Translations under genes and position numbers: made by a program
Assembly (NCBI RefSeq): GCF_008580665.1
Contig: NZ_BKDJ01000010.1
Coordinates: 1 to 64,000, forward strand
Source of the DNA: Zafaria cholistanensis
Lineage (GTDB): Bacteria; Actinomycetota; Actinomycetes; Actinomycetales; Micrococcaceae
Direction: 5' to 3'
DNA: 64,000 nucleotides
In this document: positions 8,858 through 18,082 of the stretch, piece by piece
Numbering within the stretch: position 1 is the first letter of the stretch
Layout: the number at the start of each line of letters is the position of its first letter
The notes under the pieces: model-generated
The model's input: only the letters and a program-made list of their open reading frames with translations
Told to the model about the DNA's origin: nothing
Databases searched by the model: none

Positions 8858-10389
8858 TCAGCCGGCGCCCGGTGGGGTCCGACGGCGAGCTCGTCGGGCT
8901 CCCGGGCCGGTCCGAGCCCAACGTGCGGCTGCAGAACGTGTCCATCACGTTCGGCGACAACAAGGCCCTGGATTCGGTCAGCCTGGAGATCCCCGCCGGC
9001 GAGGTCGTGGGCCTGGTCGGCGAGAACGGGTCGGGGAAATCGACCCTGATCAAGATCCTCAACGGCGTCTACCGGCCGGACTCAGTCACCCGCCTTTTCA
9101 TCCGCGGCGAGGAGATCTTCCCCTACGAGGACCCGTCGGCGTTCCGCCGGCACGGCATCAGCTTCGTCCACCAGGACCTCGGCCTGGTGCCCGCCCTGTC
9201 CATCACGGAGAACCTGCTCCACGAACGCATCCTGCACGCCCGGGGCGCGTTCATCAACTGGCGTGCGATGCACCGCGAGGCGGCCGGCCTGCTGGCCCGC
9301 TTCGGCATCGCCGCCGACCCGCGGCAGCCCATCTCCACGCTGGCGGACACGGATAAGGCACTGGTCGCGATCCTGCGGGCCGTCGAGGAACTGGGGCCGA
9401 ACAAGACGCTGCTGGTGCTCGACGAACCCACGGTGTTCCTGCCCCGTTCCGGTACCGAACTGCTGTTTGGCGCCGTCCGGAAACTGCTGGACGAGTACGA
9501 CATGAGCGTGCTGCTGGTGACCCACGACCTCGAGGAGGTCATCGAAAACAGCGACACGATCGTGGTGCTCAAGGGCGGGCGGCTCCAGAGCGTCCTCCCC
9601 GCGGAGTCGGCCACCCCGGCCTCGCTCAGCGAACGCATCGTGGGGCGGACCGTGGGCACCGGCCGGCCGGTGCGCGCCGCGGGCCCGGCCGAAACCGTGC
9701 TGGACTGCACCGGACTGGTGTCCGGACGGGCCGCCGGGGTGGACTTCGAACTGCGCCGCGGCGAGGTCCTGGGCCTGACCGGCCTGGCCGGCTCGGGGTT
9801 CGAGGATGTGCTTCCGGCGATCTACGGCGCCGCGCCGCGGGGGGCGCTGGCCCGGGGCATCGTCTACGTTCCCGCCGACCGCAAGACGGAGGGCGGCATG
9901 CTGGAGGTCAGCGTCGCGGAGAATGCGCTCATGCCGCGGCTGGGCGCCCTCTCCGGCCCTTTCGGCCTCTCCCCGCGGACGCTGGCCCGCCACGGGCGCG
10001 ACTTCGTGGAACGCTACGACGTGCGGCCCTCCGATCCGGGCAAGGACTTCCGGATGCTCAGCGGCGGCAACCAGCAGAAGGTGGTGCTGGGCAAGTGGCT
10101 GGACACCAACCCCTCCGTAGTGCTGCTGCAGGACCCCACCCAGGGGGTCGACGTCGGTGCCCGGGAAGGCATCAACCAGCGGCTGCTGGAGGCCGCCGAC
10201 GACGGGACTGCCGTGCTGTGCGCCACCACCGACTATGAACAGCTGGCCCTGATCTGCGACCGCGTCCTGATTATCGAGGATGGCCGGGTGGTCGGCGAAC
10301 TTGCCGGCGCCGACGTCGAACGCAACACCATTGCCATGCACGTGATGCAGGGACATCGCGGCACCGACCCGATCCGAAAGGTGGGCTGA
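8854..10389 (+). CDS. RbsA-like ABC transporter ATPase with two nucleotide-binding domains
   Basis: The 511-residue protein has two ABC domains, as in RbsA/MglA. The first has an intact Walker A (GENGSGKST, 56-64) and Walker B (LLVLDEPT), but its signature motif is unusual (STLADTDKALVAI). The second has a degenerate Walker A (GLTGLAGSGFEDV) and a canonical signature LSGGNQQK, as is normal for this family. It starts with GTG overlapping the stop of the binding-protein gene and is followed by the permease after 3 bp. It should energise uptake of the operon's substrate. Confidence 0.88.
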   Translation: MISRRPVGSDGELVGLPGRSEPNVRLQNVSITFGDNKALDSVSLEIPAGEVVGLVGENGSGKSTLIKILNGVYRPDSVTRLFIRGEEIFPYEDPSAFRRHGISFVHQDLGLVPALSITENLLHERILHARGAFINWRAMHREAAGLLARFGIAADPRQPISTLADTDKALVAILRAVEELGPNKTLLVLDEPTVFLPRSGTELLFGAVRKLLDEYDMSVLLVTHDLEEVIENSDTIVVLKGGRLQSVLPAESATPASLSERIVGRTVGTGRPVRAAGPAETVLDCTGLVSGRAAGVDFELRRGEVLGLTGLAGSGFEDVLPAIYGAAPRGALARGIVYVPADRKTEGGMLEVSVAENALMPRLGALSGPFGLSPRTLARHGRDFVERYDVRPSDPGKDFRMLSGGNQQKVVLGKWLDTNPSVVLLQDPTQGVDVGAREGINQRLLEAADDGTAVLCATTDYEQLALICDRVLIIEDGRVVGELAGADVERNTIAMHVMQGHRGTDPIRKVG

Positions 10390-10392
10390 ACG

Positions 10393-11442
10393 ATGACCGC
10401 CACCGCCGACCAGAAATCAACGGACAAGGCAACGCAGCAGGACGCCCCCACCGGCGCCCGGCGGGCGGCCCGGGGGCCGGCCTGGCTGTCCGCCCACAAC
10501 CTGGAACGCTTCGCCCTGCCGGGGGCGTGGGCCCTGCTGCTGCTGGTCTTCAGCGCCATCCTGCCGGAGAACTTCGCGACCGCCGGAAACTTCCAGAACA
10601 TCTTCGGCTCCCAGGCCGTCCTGCTCATCATGGCCGCCGGGTCCCTCATCCCGTTCACGGCCGGGGAGTATGACATGTCCATCGCCTCCACTATGTCCCT
10701 GTCCGCCATGACGCTCAGCGTCCTGAACGTCCAGCACGGCGTTCCGCTGGGGGCCAGCATCGCGGCCGCGATCGCCGTCGGGCTGGTGGCGGGGGCCGTC
10801 AACGGCTTCTTTGTGGTGGTGCTGAAGGTCAGCTCGCTGATCGCCACGCTCGGCTCCGGAACCCTGTTCCTGGGCATCGTGTACTGGATGAGCAACTCCT
10901 CCACCGTCACCGGGATAGACCGCGGCCTCTCCACCGCCACCGCGGGGTCCCGCGTGCTGTTCGGCCTGCAGCCGCAGTTCTTCTACGGCCTGGCCGTGGC
11001 CGGCATCATCGCCTTCGTCCTCTCCCGCACCCCCTACGGGCGCCGGCTGCTGTTCGTGGGCCAGGGCCGGCAGGTGGCGCACCTGAGCGGGCTCAAGGTG
11101 GACCGCATCCGGGCCGGTTCCTTCATCGCCTCCGGGCTGGTCATGTCCCTGGCCGGCATCGTCTACGCGGGCAGCCTGAACGGCGCGGACCCCTCCTCCG
11201 GGCAGTCCTTCCTGATGCCGGCGCTGGCCGCCTGCTTCCTGGGCTCCACCGCCTTCGTCCCCGGCCGCTTCAACGCCTGGGGCACCCTGGTCGCGGTGTA
11301 CTTCCTGTACTCCGGCGTGGTGGGCCTGCAGATGCTCGGGGCCAAGAACTTCGTGCAGGACATCTTTTACGGCGGGGCCCTGGTCGCCGCCGTCGCCCTC
11401 TCCCAGGCCATCCGGCACAGGAACGCCGCCACCCGGTCCTGA
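10393..11442 (+). CDS. RbsC-like ABC transporter permease
   Basis: The 349-residue integral membrane protein has eight to ten hydrophobic segments and CUT2 permease sequence (PENFATAGNFQNIFGSQ, LIPFTAGEYDMSIAS, GSGTLFLGIVYW). An N-terminal cytoplasmic tail of about 35 residues is charged. It completes the three-component importer with the two preceding genes. Its ATG follows the ATPase stop by 3 bp. Confidence 0.88.
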   Translation: MTATADQKSTDKATQQDAPTGARRAARGPAWLSAHNLERFALPGAWALLLLVFSAILPENFATAGNFQNIFGSQAVLLIMAAGSLIPFTAGEYDMSIASTMSLSAMTLSVLNVQHGVPLGASIAAAIAVGLVAGAVNGFFVVVLKVSSLIATLGSGTLFLGIVYWMSNSSTVTGIDRGLSTATAGSRVLFGLQPQFFYGLAVAGIIAFVLSRTPYGRRLLFVGQGRQVAHLSGLKVDRIRAGSFIASGLVMSLAGIVYAGSLNGADPSSGQSFLMPALAACFLGSTAFVPGRFNAWGTLVAVYFLYSGVVGLQMLGAKNFVQDIFYGGALVAAVALSQAIRHRNAATRS

Positions 11443-11482
11443 CCCTCACCCAGCCCTCCACTCCTCCCCAGAAAGACGGACC

Positions 11483-12508
11483 ATGACCCACCTGCACCAG
11501 AGCAGCTCCGAACAGACCATCCGCACTTCCCAACGGAACATCTGCGCCTCCCAACGGAACATCTGCATTGTCCAGTCCGGTGGAATGGCCGGCGACCTGG
11601 CGCAGGACCTGGAGCGCCTGCTCCACCTCTTCGCCGAGGCGGCCGCGCCGGGCACCGGTCCGCGCCCCGACCTGGTGGTCTTCCCCGAACTGTGCAACAC
11701 CCCCTACTTCGGCGCCACCGGAAACGATGCCTACAAGCTGTGGGCCGAACCCCTCGACGGGCCCACCCTCACCGCCTTCCGGCAGGCCGCCCGGGAGCAC
11801 GGGACCGCCGTCGTGCTGGGCTTCTACGAGGCCGGTGCGGACGGGGCGCTCTACAACTCCGGGGCCGTGATCGAGGCGGACGGCACCCTGGTCCACGGCA
11901 CCGGCCTGGACGGCCGGACGGTCCCGGCCTACCGCAAGACCTCGATCCCGCAGAGCCTGCTCGCGGACGTGCCGATCGATGAGAAGCACTTTTTCGCCGA
12001 GGGCTCCGGCCCGGCCGTCTTCGAGGTCGCCGGCATGCGGATCGCCCCGTTGATCTGCTATGACCGCACCTTCCCGGAGTACTGGCTGGGCGCCCGGGCG
12101 CTCGGCGCGGACGTGGTGGTGCCGCTGGTCAGTTCGCTGGGCAGCCGCGAAAAGCTCTTCCTCCAGGAACTCCAGGTCCGCGCCTTGGAGACCCAAACCT
12201 GGGTCCTCGCGGCCAACCGCGGCGGCCCGGAAACCCTGGACGGGCGCACCGTGGACTACTTCGGGCTCTCCTGCGTGGTGGACCCGTTTGGGGACCTGGT
12301 GGATCACCTGCCCGCCCACCACCACGACGACCTTCTGCGGACGGACATCGATTTGGATGCCGTTCCCCAGGCCCGCGCCGCGTTCCCGCTGGGCCGGGAC
12401 CGCCGCCCGGACCTGCTGGAGCAGGCAGCCCGGAGGTTTGCGGCGGAGCCTGTAGGGGCGGCGGCGCTGGCAGGCCCGGCGCTGGCGGACTCGGCGGCGC
12501 TGGCATGA
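11483..12508 (+). CDS. Carbon-nitrogen hydrolase (nitrilase superfamily, N-carbamoyl amidase-like)
   Basis: The 341-residue cytoplasmic enzyme shows the Glu-Lys-Cys triad: E69 (VVFPELCN), K152 (PAYRKTSI) and C192 (LICYDRTFPE). The residues around it resemble N-carbamoyl-D-amino-acid or N-carbamoylputrescine amidases, so release of ammonia and CO2 from a ureido compound is likely. It sits between the importer and an amidase, which suggests sequential breakdown of the imported compound. The first 30 residues contain a duplicated seven-residue unit (SQRNICA/SQRNICI) that is not part of the fold. The Ala-rich C-terminal tail is also extra. Exact substrate unknown. Confidence 0.8.
   Translation: MTHLHQSSSEQTIRTSQRNICASQRNICIVQSGGMAGDLAQDLERLLHLFAEAAAPGTGPRPDLVVFPELCNTPYFGATGNDAYKLWAEPLDGPTLTAFRQAAREHGTAVVLGFYEAGADGALYNSGAVIEADGTLVHGTGLDGRTVPAYRKTSIPQSLLADVPIDEKHFFAEGSGPAVFEVAGMRIAPLICYDRTFPEYWLGARALGADVVVPLVSSLGSREKLFLQELQVRALETQTWVLAANRGGPETLDGRTVDYFGLSCVVDPFGDLVDHLPAHHHDDLLRTDIDLDAVPQARAAFPLGRDRRPDLLEQAARRFAAEPVGAAALAGPALADSAALA
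11528..11566 (+). repeat. 21-bp tandem duplication in the nitrilase-type gene
   Basis: TCCCAACGGAACATCTGC occurs at 11528-11545 and 11549-11566, separated by GCC. The 21-bp period keeps the reading frame and duplicates seven residues before the catalytic domain. Confidence 0.9.
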
Positions 12509-14175
12509 CCGCAACGGACACCCGGGCTGACGGTTCCAGGGAGGCGATCCGACGCCAGGCAGAGGCCGGCCAGGCGCTGACCCGCAGCCGGGCGCTGCCC
12601 GCCTCCCCCGACGCCGGGGAGCTGGACCCGGACGCCTACGCGGCCCGGCTCGCGCGCCTGCGCGGCGCCGCCCGCCCGTCCGGCGTCGCGTCCTCCGGGG
12701 CGGTGGCGTCCGACGCCGGCACGCCCGCCACCTGGGAGGGTGCCCAGCGGGAGGGTGCCCAGCGGGAGGGTGCCGGCGGGGACACGGGCCGGCCGGACGT
12801 GGCCGGGCTGCTGGGCGTATTCGGCAGCGGCACCGCCACCCCGTCGGCCGTGCTGGAGCGGTACCTGGACCACTGGGCGGGATCCGCGACCACGGCCGCC
12901 GCGGTGCTGCACCGCATCGAGGGGGCCCGCGAGGCGGCCGCCGCCTCCGACGCCCGCTGGGCCGCCGGCACCGCGCGGCCGCTGGAAGGGATCCCTTTCG
13001 GGGTCAAGGACATCATCGACGTCGCCGGGGCACAGGTCACCTGCGGTTCCCTGCAGACCGGCGACCGGACCGCCACGGAAGATGCCGCCGTCGTGGCCCG
13101 GCTGCGGGAGGCAGGCGCCATCCCGGTGGCCATGGTGGCCACCACCGAGTTCGCCATGGGATCGGCGTGGAATGCCCGCTACGGCCCCGTGCCCAACCCG
13201 TGGAACCCGGGGCGCTGGACAGGGGGCTCCTCCACCGGTTCCGGTGCCGGGCTGGCCGCGGGCCTGTTTCCGTTCGCGCTGGGGACGGACACCGGCGGAT
13301 CGATCCGCATCCCGTCCGCCTTCTGCGGAACCACGGGACTGAAGCCCACCTATGGGCGGCTGCCCCGCACGGGCGTGGCCACACTGTCCTGGTCCCTGGA
13401 CCACGTGGGCCCCATGGGCCTGAGCGCGGCCGACCTGCAACTGCTGCTGCCGGTGCTCGACGGTTCCCCGCCCGCATCCGCCGCCCCGGTTCCCGCGCTC
13501 CCCGGCCCCGCCGGCGCCCCGCTGGCCGGTACGGGCCTTGGCGTGCTGGGCGGTTGGCACGGCGAACCCGTGGACGCCGCGGTCGCCGAAGCCTTCGCCA
13601 AAGCGCTGGACACGCTGCGCTCCCTGGGCGCGGAAGTGAAGGTCTTCGACGCCCCGGGCTATGACCCGGAACTGTCCCACGTGGAGGCCTGGAACGTCTT
13701 CTACGGGGAGATCGCCGCCACCCAGGAGGCCAACCTGCCGCGCCAGGAACTGTTCGACGCCGGCACCCGGGACCGCTTCGAGCAGGGCCGCAGGCTGGCC
13801 GCGATCGACTACCTGCGCGGGCTGCGCCGCCGGGCCGGCGTGCTGGAAGCGCTGCTTGAGGGTATGGACGCTTCCGGCGTCGACTACCTGGTGCTGCCCA
13901 CCGTGCCGGCGGCGGCTCCGCGGCTGGCGGACATGACCATGCTGGTCAACGGGGAGGCCCTGAACATCCACGACGTGCTGCCGCGCAACACCCGCATCTT
14001 CGACTACACCGGCATGCCCGCGCTGGCCCTGCCCATGGGGTTCGACGCCGAGGCCATGCCGCTGTCCCTGCAGGTGGCCGGCCGGCCCTGGGACGACGAG
14101 GGGGTGCTGGCGGTGGGCGCCGCGTTCCAGTCCGCCACCGGATTCCACCGCCGCGTTCCGGGGACGGAATGCTGA
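12505..14175 (+). CDS. Amidase signature family enzyme
   Basis: The 556-residue enzyme has the Ser-cisSer-Lys triad of the amidase signature family: K168 (FGVKDIID), the GGSSTGSG serines (242/243) and the nucleophile S266 (DTGGSIRIPS). It overlaps the preceding hydrolase by 4 bp (ATGA). Residues 50-95 are a low-complexity linker containing a 15-bp repeat (REGAQ units). The family hydrolyses amides, including allophanate and indoleacetamide; the context suggests the second nitrogen-releasing step of the same pathway. The C-terminal allophanate-lyase domain of some relatives is absent. Confidence 0.82.
   Translation: MTATDTRADGSREAIRRQAEAGQALTRSRALPASPDAGELDPDAYAARLARLRGAARPSGVASSGAVASDAGTPATWEGAQREGAQREGAGGDTGRPDVAGLLGVFGSGTATPSAVLERYLDHWAGSATTAAAVLHRIEGAREAAAASDARWAAGTARPLEGIPFGVKDIIDVAGAQVTCGSLQTGDRTATEDAAVVARLREAGAIPVAMVATTEFAMGSAWNARYGPVPNPWNPGRWTGGSSTGSGAGLAAGLFPFALGTDTGGSIRIPSAFCGTTGLKPTYGRLPRTGVATLSWSLDHVGPMGLSAADLQLLLPVLDGSPPASAAPVPALPGPAGAPLAGTGLGVLGGWHGEPVDAAVAEAFAKALDTLRSLGAEVKVFDAPGYDPELSHVEAWNVFYGEIAATQEANLPRQELFDAGTRDRFEQGRRLAAIDYLRGLRRRAGVLEALLEGMDASGVDYLVLPTVPAAAPRLADMTMLVNGEALNIHDVLPRNTRIFDYTGMPALALPMGFDAEAMPLSLQVAGRPWDDEGVLAVGAAFQSATGFHRRVPGTEC
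12735..12774 (+). repeat. 15-bp tandem repeat in the amidase linker
   Basis: GGAGGGTGCCCAGCG occurs at 12735-12749 and 12750-12764, with ten bases of a third copy to 12774. Frame is kept; it encodes repeated REGAQ. Confidence 0.9.
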
Positions 14176-15737
14176 GGCCGGGCCGCCCGGAGCAGCGGCA
14201 GCAGCAGCACCAGCGGCAGCAGCAGCACCAGCGGCACCAGCGGCAGGGCGCGCGCCGCTCCGAAGCGGCGCGCGCCTGGTCCGTGCTGGCCGTCACCAGC
14301 GTCACGGTGGTGCTGGTGTTCCTGAACTCGTCCAGCCTGAACGTGGCGCTGCCGGCCATGTCCCGGGACCTGGGCGCCTCCCCCACCCAGTCCTCCTGGT
14401 TCCTGCTCTCCTACATGCTGGTCACCACGGCGCTGATCCTGGTTTTCGGACGCCTCGCGGACCTGTTCGGGCGGCGCCGGCTCTACATCGGCGGGATCGT
14501 GGTCTTCGCCGCCGGCACCCTGGCCTGCGGCCTGGCCCCCACCGCGGATTTCATGATCGCCTTCCGGTTCGTGCAGGGCGTGGGGGCCGCCTCCGTCATC
14601 ACCAACAACACCGCCATCCTCACGGACGCCTTCCCGCCGCGGCTGCTGAGCACCGGGCTGGGCATCAACGCCACCGCCGCGGCGGTAGGCCAGGTCCTGG
14701 GCCCGGTAGCCGGGGGCGTGGTCGTGGAACTGATGGGCTGGCGCTGGATCTTCCTGCTCGGCGTGCCGCTGCTCGCTGCGGGCCTGGCCGCCTCCCTCAA
14801 GCTCATCCCGGGGTCGGACGGGGGCGCCCGGACCGAAAAGCTGGACCTGTTCGGCGCGCTGCTGGTCACCTCCGGGCTGGCGGCCCTGGTGGTGGCCGTC
14901 AATGAGCTGCCCGGCTCCGGGGGGTGGACCAACCCGTGGATCCTGGGGGCGGGCCTGGGTGCGCTGGCGCTGATCGCGCTCTTCGTGCTGGTCCAGCGCC
15001 GCCGCACCGACCCGCTGGTGGACCTGGGGATCTTTGCCGACCGGTCGGTGGCCTACCTCTATGCAGCCGGATTCCTCAGCGCCTTCGCCACCTACGCCGT
15101 GGTGCTGCTGGCCTCCCTCTACCTGCAGTCGGCGCGCGGCCTGACGGCGCTGCACGCCGGGTTGATGGTGGTCCCCGCCCCGGCGGGCACTATGCTGGCG
15201 GCCCTGGTCGCGGGGCGGCTGACCGGCCGCATCCACCACGGGCTGCTCTCCGCCGCCGGCTGCGTCCTGATCGCCGCCGGAGCCGCCGCCGTCGGCGCCT
15301 CCATTTGGCTGGGTATCTCCATCTGGCCGGACAGGGCGACCGCGGGCCTCGCGGCGGGCCTGTTCGTGGTGGGGTTTGGAACCGGGCTGTTCATGACCCC
15401 CAATACCAGTGCCCTGATGCTCACCGTCGCCCCCGAACGGCGCGGCATCGCCAATGCCGTGCGCTCCACCCTGCAGAATGCCGGGTACCTGTTCAGCACC
15501 TCGGTGTCCCTGGGGCTGGCCACCGTCCTGCTCGGGGACGCGGACCGCTCCCTGGCCTATGCCGGCACGCTGTCCACCTCCGGTGGCGACGTCGGGGCCT
15601 TCGTGGGGGGCCTGATGGTTGCCTTGGCCGTGCTGGTCGCGGCGGCGGCGCTCGGGGCCCTGGCCTCGGTCCGCACGCGGCGCTTCCCCGCCGCCCCCTC
15701 CCCCCGGCCGGCCGCGGAGGGCGCCCCGGCCCGCTAA
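14169..15737 (+). CDS. MFS transporter, DHA2 (EmrB/QacA-like) family
   Basis: The 522-residue membrane protein has about 14 hydrophobic segments and DHA2 motifs (SSSLNVALPAMSRDLG, GRLADLFGRRRLYIGG, GPVAGGVVVELMGWRWIF). It would export a drug or toxic intermediate, or move a pathway product, by proton exchange. Its ATG overlaps the amidase stop by 7 bp, so it closes the operon. The N-terminal 35 residues are a Gln/His/Arg repeat (QRQQQH units) that is unusual for the family and is encoded by an 18-bp repeat. Translation could start further downstream, but no better start was seen. Confidence 0.82.
   Translation: MLRPGRPEQRQQQHQRQQQHQRHQRQGARRSEAARAWSVLAVTSVTVVLVFLNSSSLNVALPAMSRDLGASPTQSSWFLLSYMLVTTALILVFGRLADLFGRRRLYIGGIVVFAAGTLACGLAPTADFMIAFRFVQGVGAASVITNNTAILTDAFPPRLLSTGLGINATAAAVGQVLGPVAGGVVVELMGWRWIFLLGVPLLAAGLAASLKLIPGSDGGARTEKLDLFGALLVTSGLAALVVAVNELPGSGGWTNPWILGAGLGALALIALFVLVQRRRTDPLVDLGIFADRSVAYLYAAGFLSAFATYAVVLLASLYLQSARGLTALHAGLMVVPAPAGTMLAALVAGRLTGRIHHGLLSAAGCVLIAAGAAAVGASIWLGISIWPDRATAGLAAGLFVVGFGTGLFMTPNTSALMLTVAPERRGIANAVRSTLQNAGYLFSTSVSLGLATVLLGDADRSLAYAGTLSTSGGDVGAFVGGLMVALAVLVAAAALGALASVRTRRFPAAPSPRPAAEGAPAR
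14193..14246 (+). repeat. 18-bp CAG-rich tandem repeat in the MFS N-terminus
   Basis: CAGCGGCAGCAGCAGCAC occurs at 14193-14210 and 14211-14228, with a variant copy at 14229-14246. It encodes Gln/His/Arg repeats. Confidence 0.9.
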
Positions 15738-15776
15738 AATACCCTCCCGCCTCCCCTTTCGGCGGCGGCCTGCCCG

Positions 15777-15820
15777 CGACGGCGGGGCCGCACCCTGCAC
15801 AGGGTGCGGCCCCGCCGTCG
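15777..15820 (+). terminator. Strong hairpin terminator of the transporter/amidase operon
   Basis: Arms 15777-15797 and 15800-15820 are perfectly complementary over 21 bp, with only CA between them (an effective loop of four or more bases). It lies 40 bp after the MFS stop codon. Confidence 0.85.
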
Positions 15821-16159
15821 TGCGTGGTGCCTGCTCAGGCACCGCCGCGGGCCGTGGCGCGGCGGTGGGACGGCAGGGGCGGTGGGACGGCAGGGGCGGG
15901 CGCGGGTTTTTCGGACGCGTGGCGTTTGCCCGTTCGGATCCGCGGCTTTCCGCGGATCTTTCTGGCTTAACTGGGGGGCAATGTGCGCGCAAAAGGAATG
16001 TCCGCCGTATTTACACGTGCCTTACACGGGACACACGGGGGCGCAAAACAGCCTCCATAGATTGAAGGCAATCGCAGGACGCAGGTTCCCGTGAATCACC
16101 GGCAGCGCCCAGTCCCTGGGTGTGCCGTCCCTGATAGCAGCATGCGAAGGAGTCACATT
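15821..16159 (+). promoter_or_regulatory. Control region before rutA with paired TTACACG boxes
   Basis: This 339-bp stretch has no gene. TTACACG occurs at 16011-16017 and 16022-16028, 11 bp apart (one helical turn), followed by GGACACACGG. This may be a regulator site. A GAAGGAG ribosome binding site (16146-16152) precedes the rutA ATG. Confidence 0.35.
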
Positions 16160-17245
16160 ATGGACATCGGCATCTTCATCCCGATCGGCAACAACGGCTG
16201 GCTCATTTCCGAGAACGCGCCGCAGTACAAGCCCTCCTTCGAGCTGAACAAGGAGGTGGTCCAGAAGGCGGAAGGCTACGGCTTCGACTTCGCCCTCTCG
16301 ATGATCAAGCTGCACGGTTACGGCGGCAAGACCGAATACTGGGACTACAACCTGGAGTCCTTCACCCTGATGGCCGGCCTGGCCGCGGTGACGGAGAAGA
16401 TCAAGCTGTTCGCCACCACCGCCGTGCTCACCATGCCGCCGGCCATCGTGGCCCGCATGGCCTCGACCATCGATTCGATCTCCAACGGCCGCTTCGGCAT
16501 CAACATGGTCTCCGGCTGGCAGCGCGCCGAGTACGACCAGATGGGCCTGTGGCCCGGGGACGTGCACTTCGAGCGCCGCTACCGCTACACCACCGAGTAC
16601 ACCCAGGTCATGCAGGAGCTGTGGGCCAACGGGGAATCCAACTTCAAGGGCGAGTTCTTCACCATGGACCACTGCATGATGAAGCCGCAGCCGTCCAAAA
16701 AGATCGAACTGGTCACCGCCGGCCAGAGCCCGGCCGGCATCGACTTCGCCGCCAACTACGCCGACTACAACTTCGTGATGGGCCTGGGCATCAACACCCC
16801 CACCGCCCACGCCGCCGGCGTCAAGAAGCTTGACGACGCCGCCGCCCAGACCGGCCGCGACGTGGGCAGCTGCGTCCTGTTCATGGTCATTGCGGATGAC
16901 ACCGACGAGGCCGCCTTCGCGAAGTGGGAGCACTACAGGGCCGGCATCGACGTCGAGGCTATCGCGTGGATGACCGGGCAGGCGCTCGAGGACAAGACCG
17001 CCGACTCGACCTCCACCGCGAAGACCATCTCGCTGCCCGAAGGTGCCGTGAACATGAACATGGGCACCCTCGTTGGCTCCTACGAGTCCGTGGCGCGCAT
17101 GCTGGACGAGGCCGCCGCCGTCGAGGGCACCAAGGGCATCATGCTGACCTTCGACGACTTCATCCAGGGCACGGAGAACTTTGGCCAGAAGATCCAGCCG
17201 CTCATGGCCTCCCGCGCCCACATCGGCATGGCGGCGGCCGCATGA
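16160..17245 (+). CDS. rutA: Pyrimidine (uracil) monooxygenase RutA
   Basis: The 361-residue protein is a luciferase-like flavin monooxygenase with long RutA-specific stretches ([51 protein letters not shown]). RutA uses FMNH2 and O2 to open the uracil ring between N3 and C4, giving ureidoacrylate peracid. It forms a two-gene operon with the next gene by a 4-bp ATGA overlap. None of rutC-rutG and no flavin reductase RutF are adjacent, so other steps must be encoded elsewhere or the product differs. Other cyclic amides may be the true substrate. Confidence 0.88.
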   Translation: MDIGIFIPIGNNGWLISENAPQYKPSFELNKEVVQKAEGYGFDFALSMIKLHGYGGKTEYWDYNLESFTLMAGLAAVTEKIKLFATTAVLTMPPAIVARMASTIDSISNGRFGINMVSGWQRAEYDQMGLWPGDVHFERRYRYTTEYTQVMQELWANGESNFKGEFFTMDHCMMKPQPSKKIELVTAGQSPAGIDFAANYADYNFVMGLGINTPTAHAAGVKKLDDAAAQTGRDVGSCVLFMVIADDTDEAAFAKWEHYRAGIDVEAIAWMTGQALEDKTADSTSTAKTISLPEGAVNMNMGTLVGSYESVARMLDEAAAVEGTKGIMLTFDDFIQGTENFGQKIQPLMASRAHIGMAAAA

Positions 17246-17925
17246 GCGCGGACGCCACCGCGGAGGCGTTCGCCTCCGCCGGCTACGGCGGCAGCCCCGT
17301 CGGCTTCGGACGCAAGGCGGCCATCGTCGTCGTCGACTTCCAGCTCGGGTTCACGGACCCCGCCTACCGGATGGGACGCAGCCCCTACACCCAGGCCGCC
17401 GTCGGAACCGCCGCCGGGACCCTGGAACAGGCCCGCGCGCTCGGGGTGCCGGTGCTGCACACCGTGGTGGAATACGGGTCCCTGGCCGACGTCGGTAACT
17501 GGAAAACCCGCGGGCTGGAGGACTTCACGCCGGGAAGCGAGATGGTGAAGGTGGATCCGCGCGTCTGGGCCGAAGGCGACGTGCTGGTCAAGAAGCACTT
17601 CCCGTCCGCGTTCTTCGGCACGGACACCGCCTCCATCCTGCGCTTCTGGGACGTGGACACGGTGGTGGTCATGGGCTGCACGACCTCCGGGTGTATCCGT
17701 GCCACGGTGATCGACTCGTTCTCCCACGGGTTCCGGACAATCGTCGCCGAGGACTGCTGCGGGGACCACGACCCGGCCACGCACGCGTCCAACCTGCAGG
17801 ACGTGGAGCGCCGCTACGCCGACGTGCTTCCGGCCGCGGAGATCCTGGCGCAGCTGGCGCAGGTCCCGGACGCGGTGGCGGCGATGGATCAGGTCACGGC
17901 GCTGGATCAGGTCGCGGCGCTGTAG
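17242..17925 (+). CDS. Isochorismatase-fold cysteine hydrolase (N-carbamoylsarcosine amidase-like), probable RutB role
   Basis: The 227-residue enzyme has the Asp-Lys-Cys triad of the fold: D32 (VVVDFQLGF), K118 ([10 protein letters not shown]) and C151 ([11 protein letters not shown]). The sequence around the cysteine and the [12 protein letters not shown] stretch resemble N-carbamoylsarcosine amidase more than canonical RutB. Coupled to rutA, it would remove the carbamoyl group from the ring-opened ureido product, giving CO2 and ammonia. The last 15 residues contain a [13 protein letters not shown] repeat that looks like a tail extension. A terminator follows. Confidence 0.78.
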   Translation: MSADATAEAFASAGYGGSPVGFGRKAAIVVVDFQLGFTDPAYRMGRSPYTQAAVGTAAGTLEQARALGVPVLHTVVEYGSLADVGNWKTRGLEDFTPGSEMVKVDPRVWAEGDVLVKKHFPSAFFGTDTASILRFWDVDTVVVMGCTTSGCIRATVIDSFSHGFRTIVAEDCCGDHDPATHASNLQDVERRYADVLPAAEILAQLAQVPDAVAAMDQVTALDQVAAL

Positions 17926-17939
17926 CGGGCCGGCCGGCC

Positions 17940-17988
17940 GCGGCGGGGAGTGCACGGTGCCCTGGGGGCACGGTGCACTCCCCGCCGC
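17940..17988 (+). terminator. Hairpin terminator of the rutA operon
   Basis: Arms 17940-17962 and 17966-17988 pair over 23 bp with one mismatch and a 3-base loop. A short T-run (17991-17993) follows. Confidence 0.85.
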
Positions 17989-18082
17989 GCTTTCAGGGGG
18001 CGCATTTCCCCTTCAGGCCCGCAGCAGCGGGGCCGCTTCCGGGCTATTTACGGCGCCGCCGGGCCCGGTCTAGGGTCGGGAC

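Noticed and set aside
12304-14148. Very long antisense frames over the amidase and MFS genes
   Set aside because: High G+C leaves few stops in these frames; the composition (Gly/Arg/His/Gln) is non-protein-like and the sense genes have catalytic motifs.
14193-14246. CAG-rich repeat as an intergenic regulatory element
   Set aside because: It is in frame inside the MFS gene and follows the amidase overlap without a gap.
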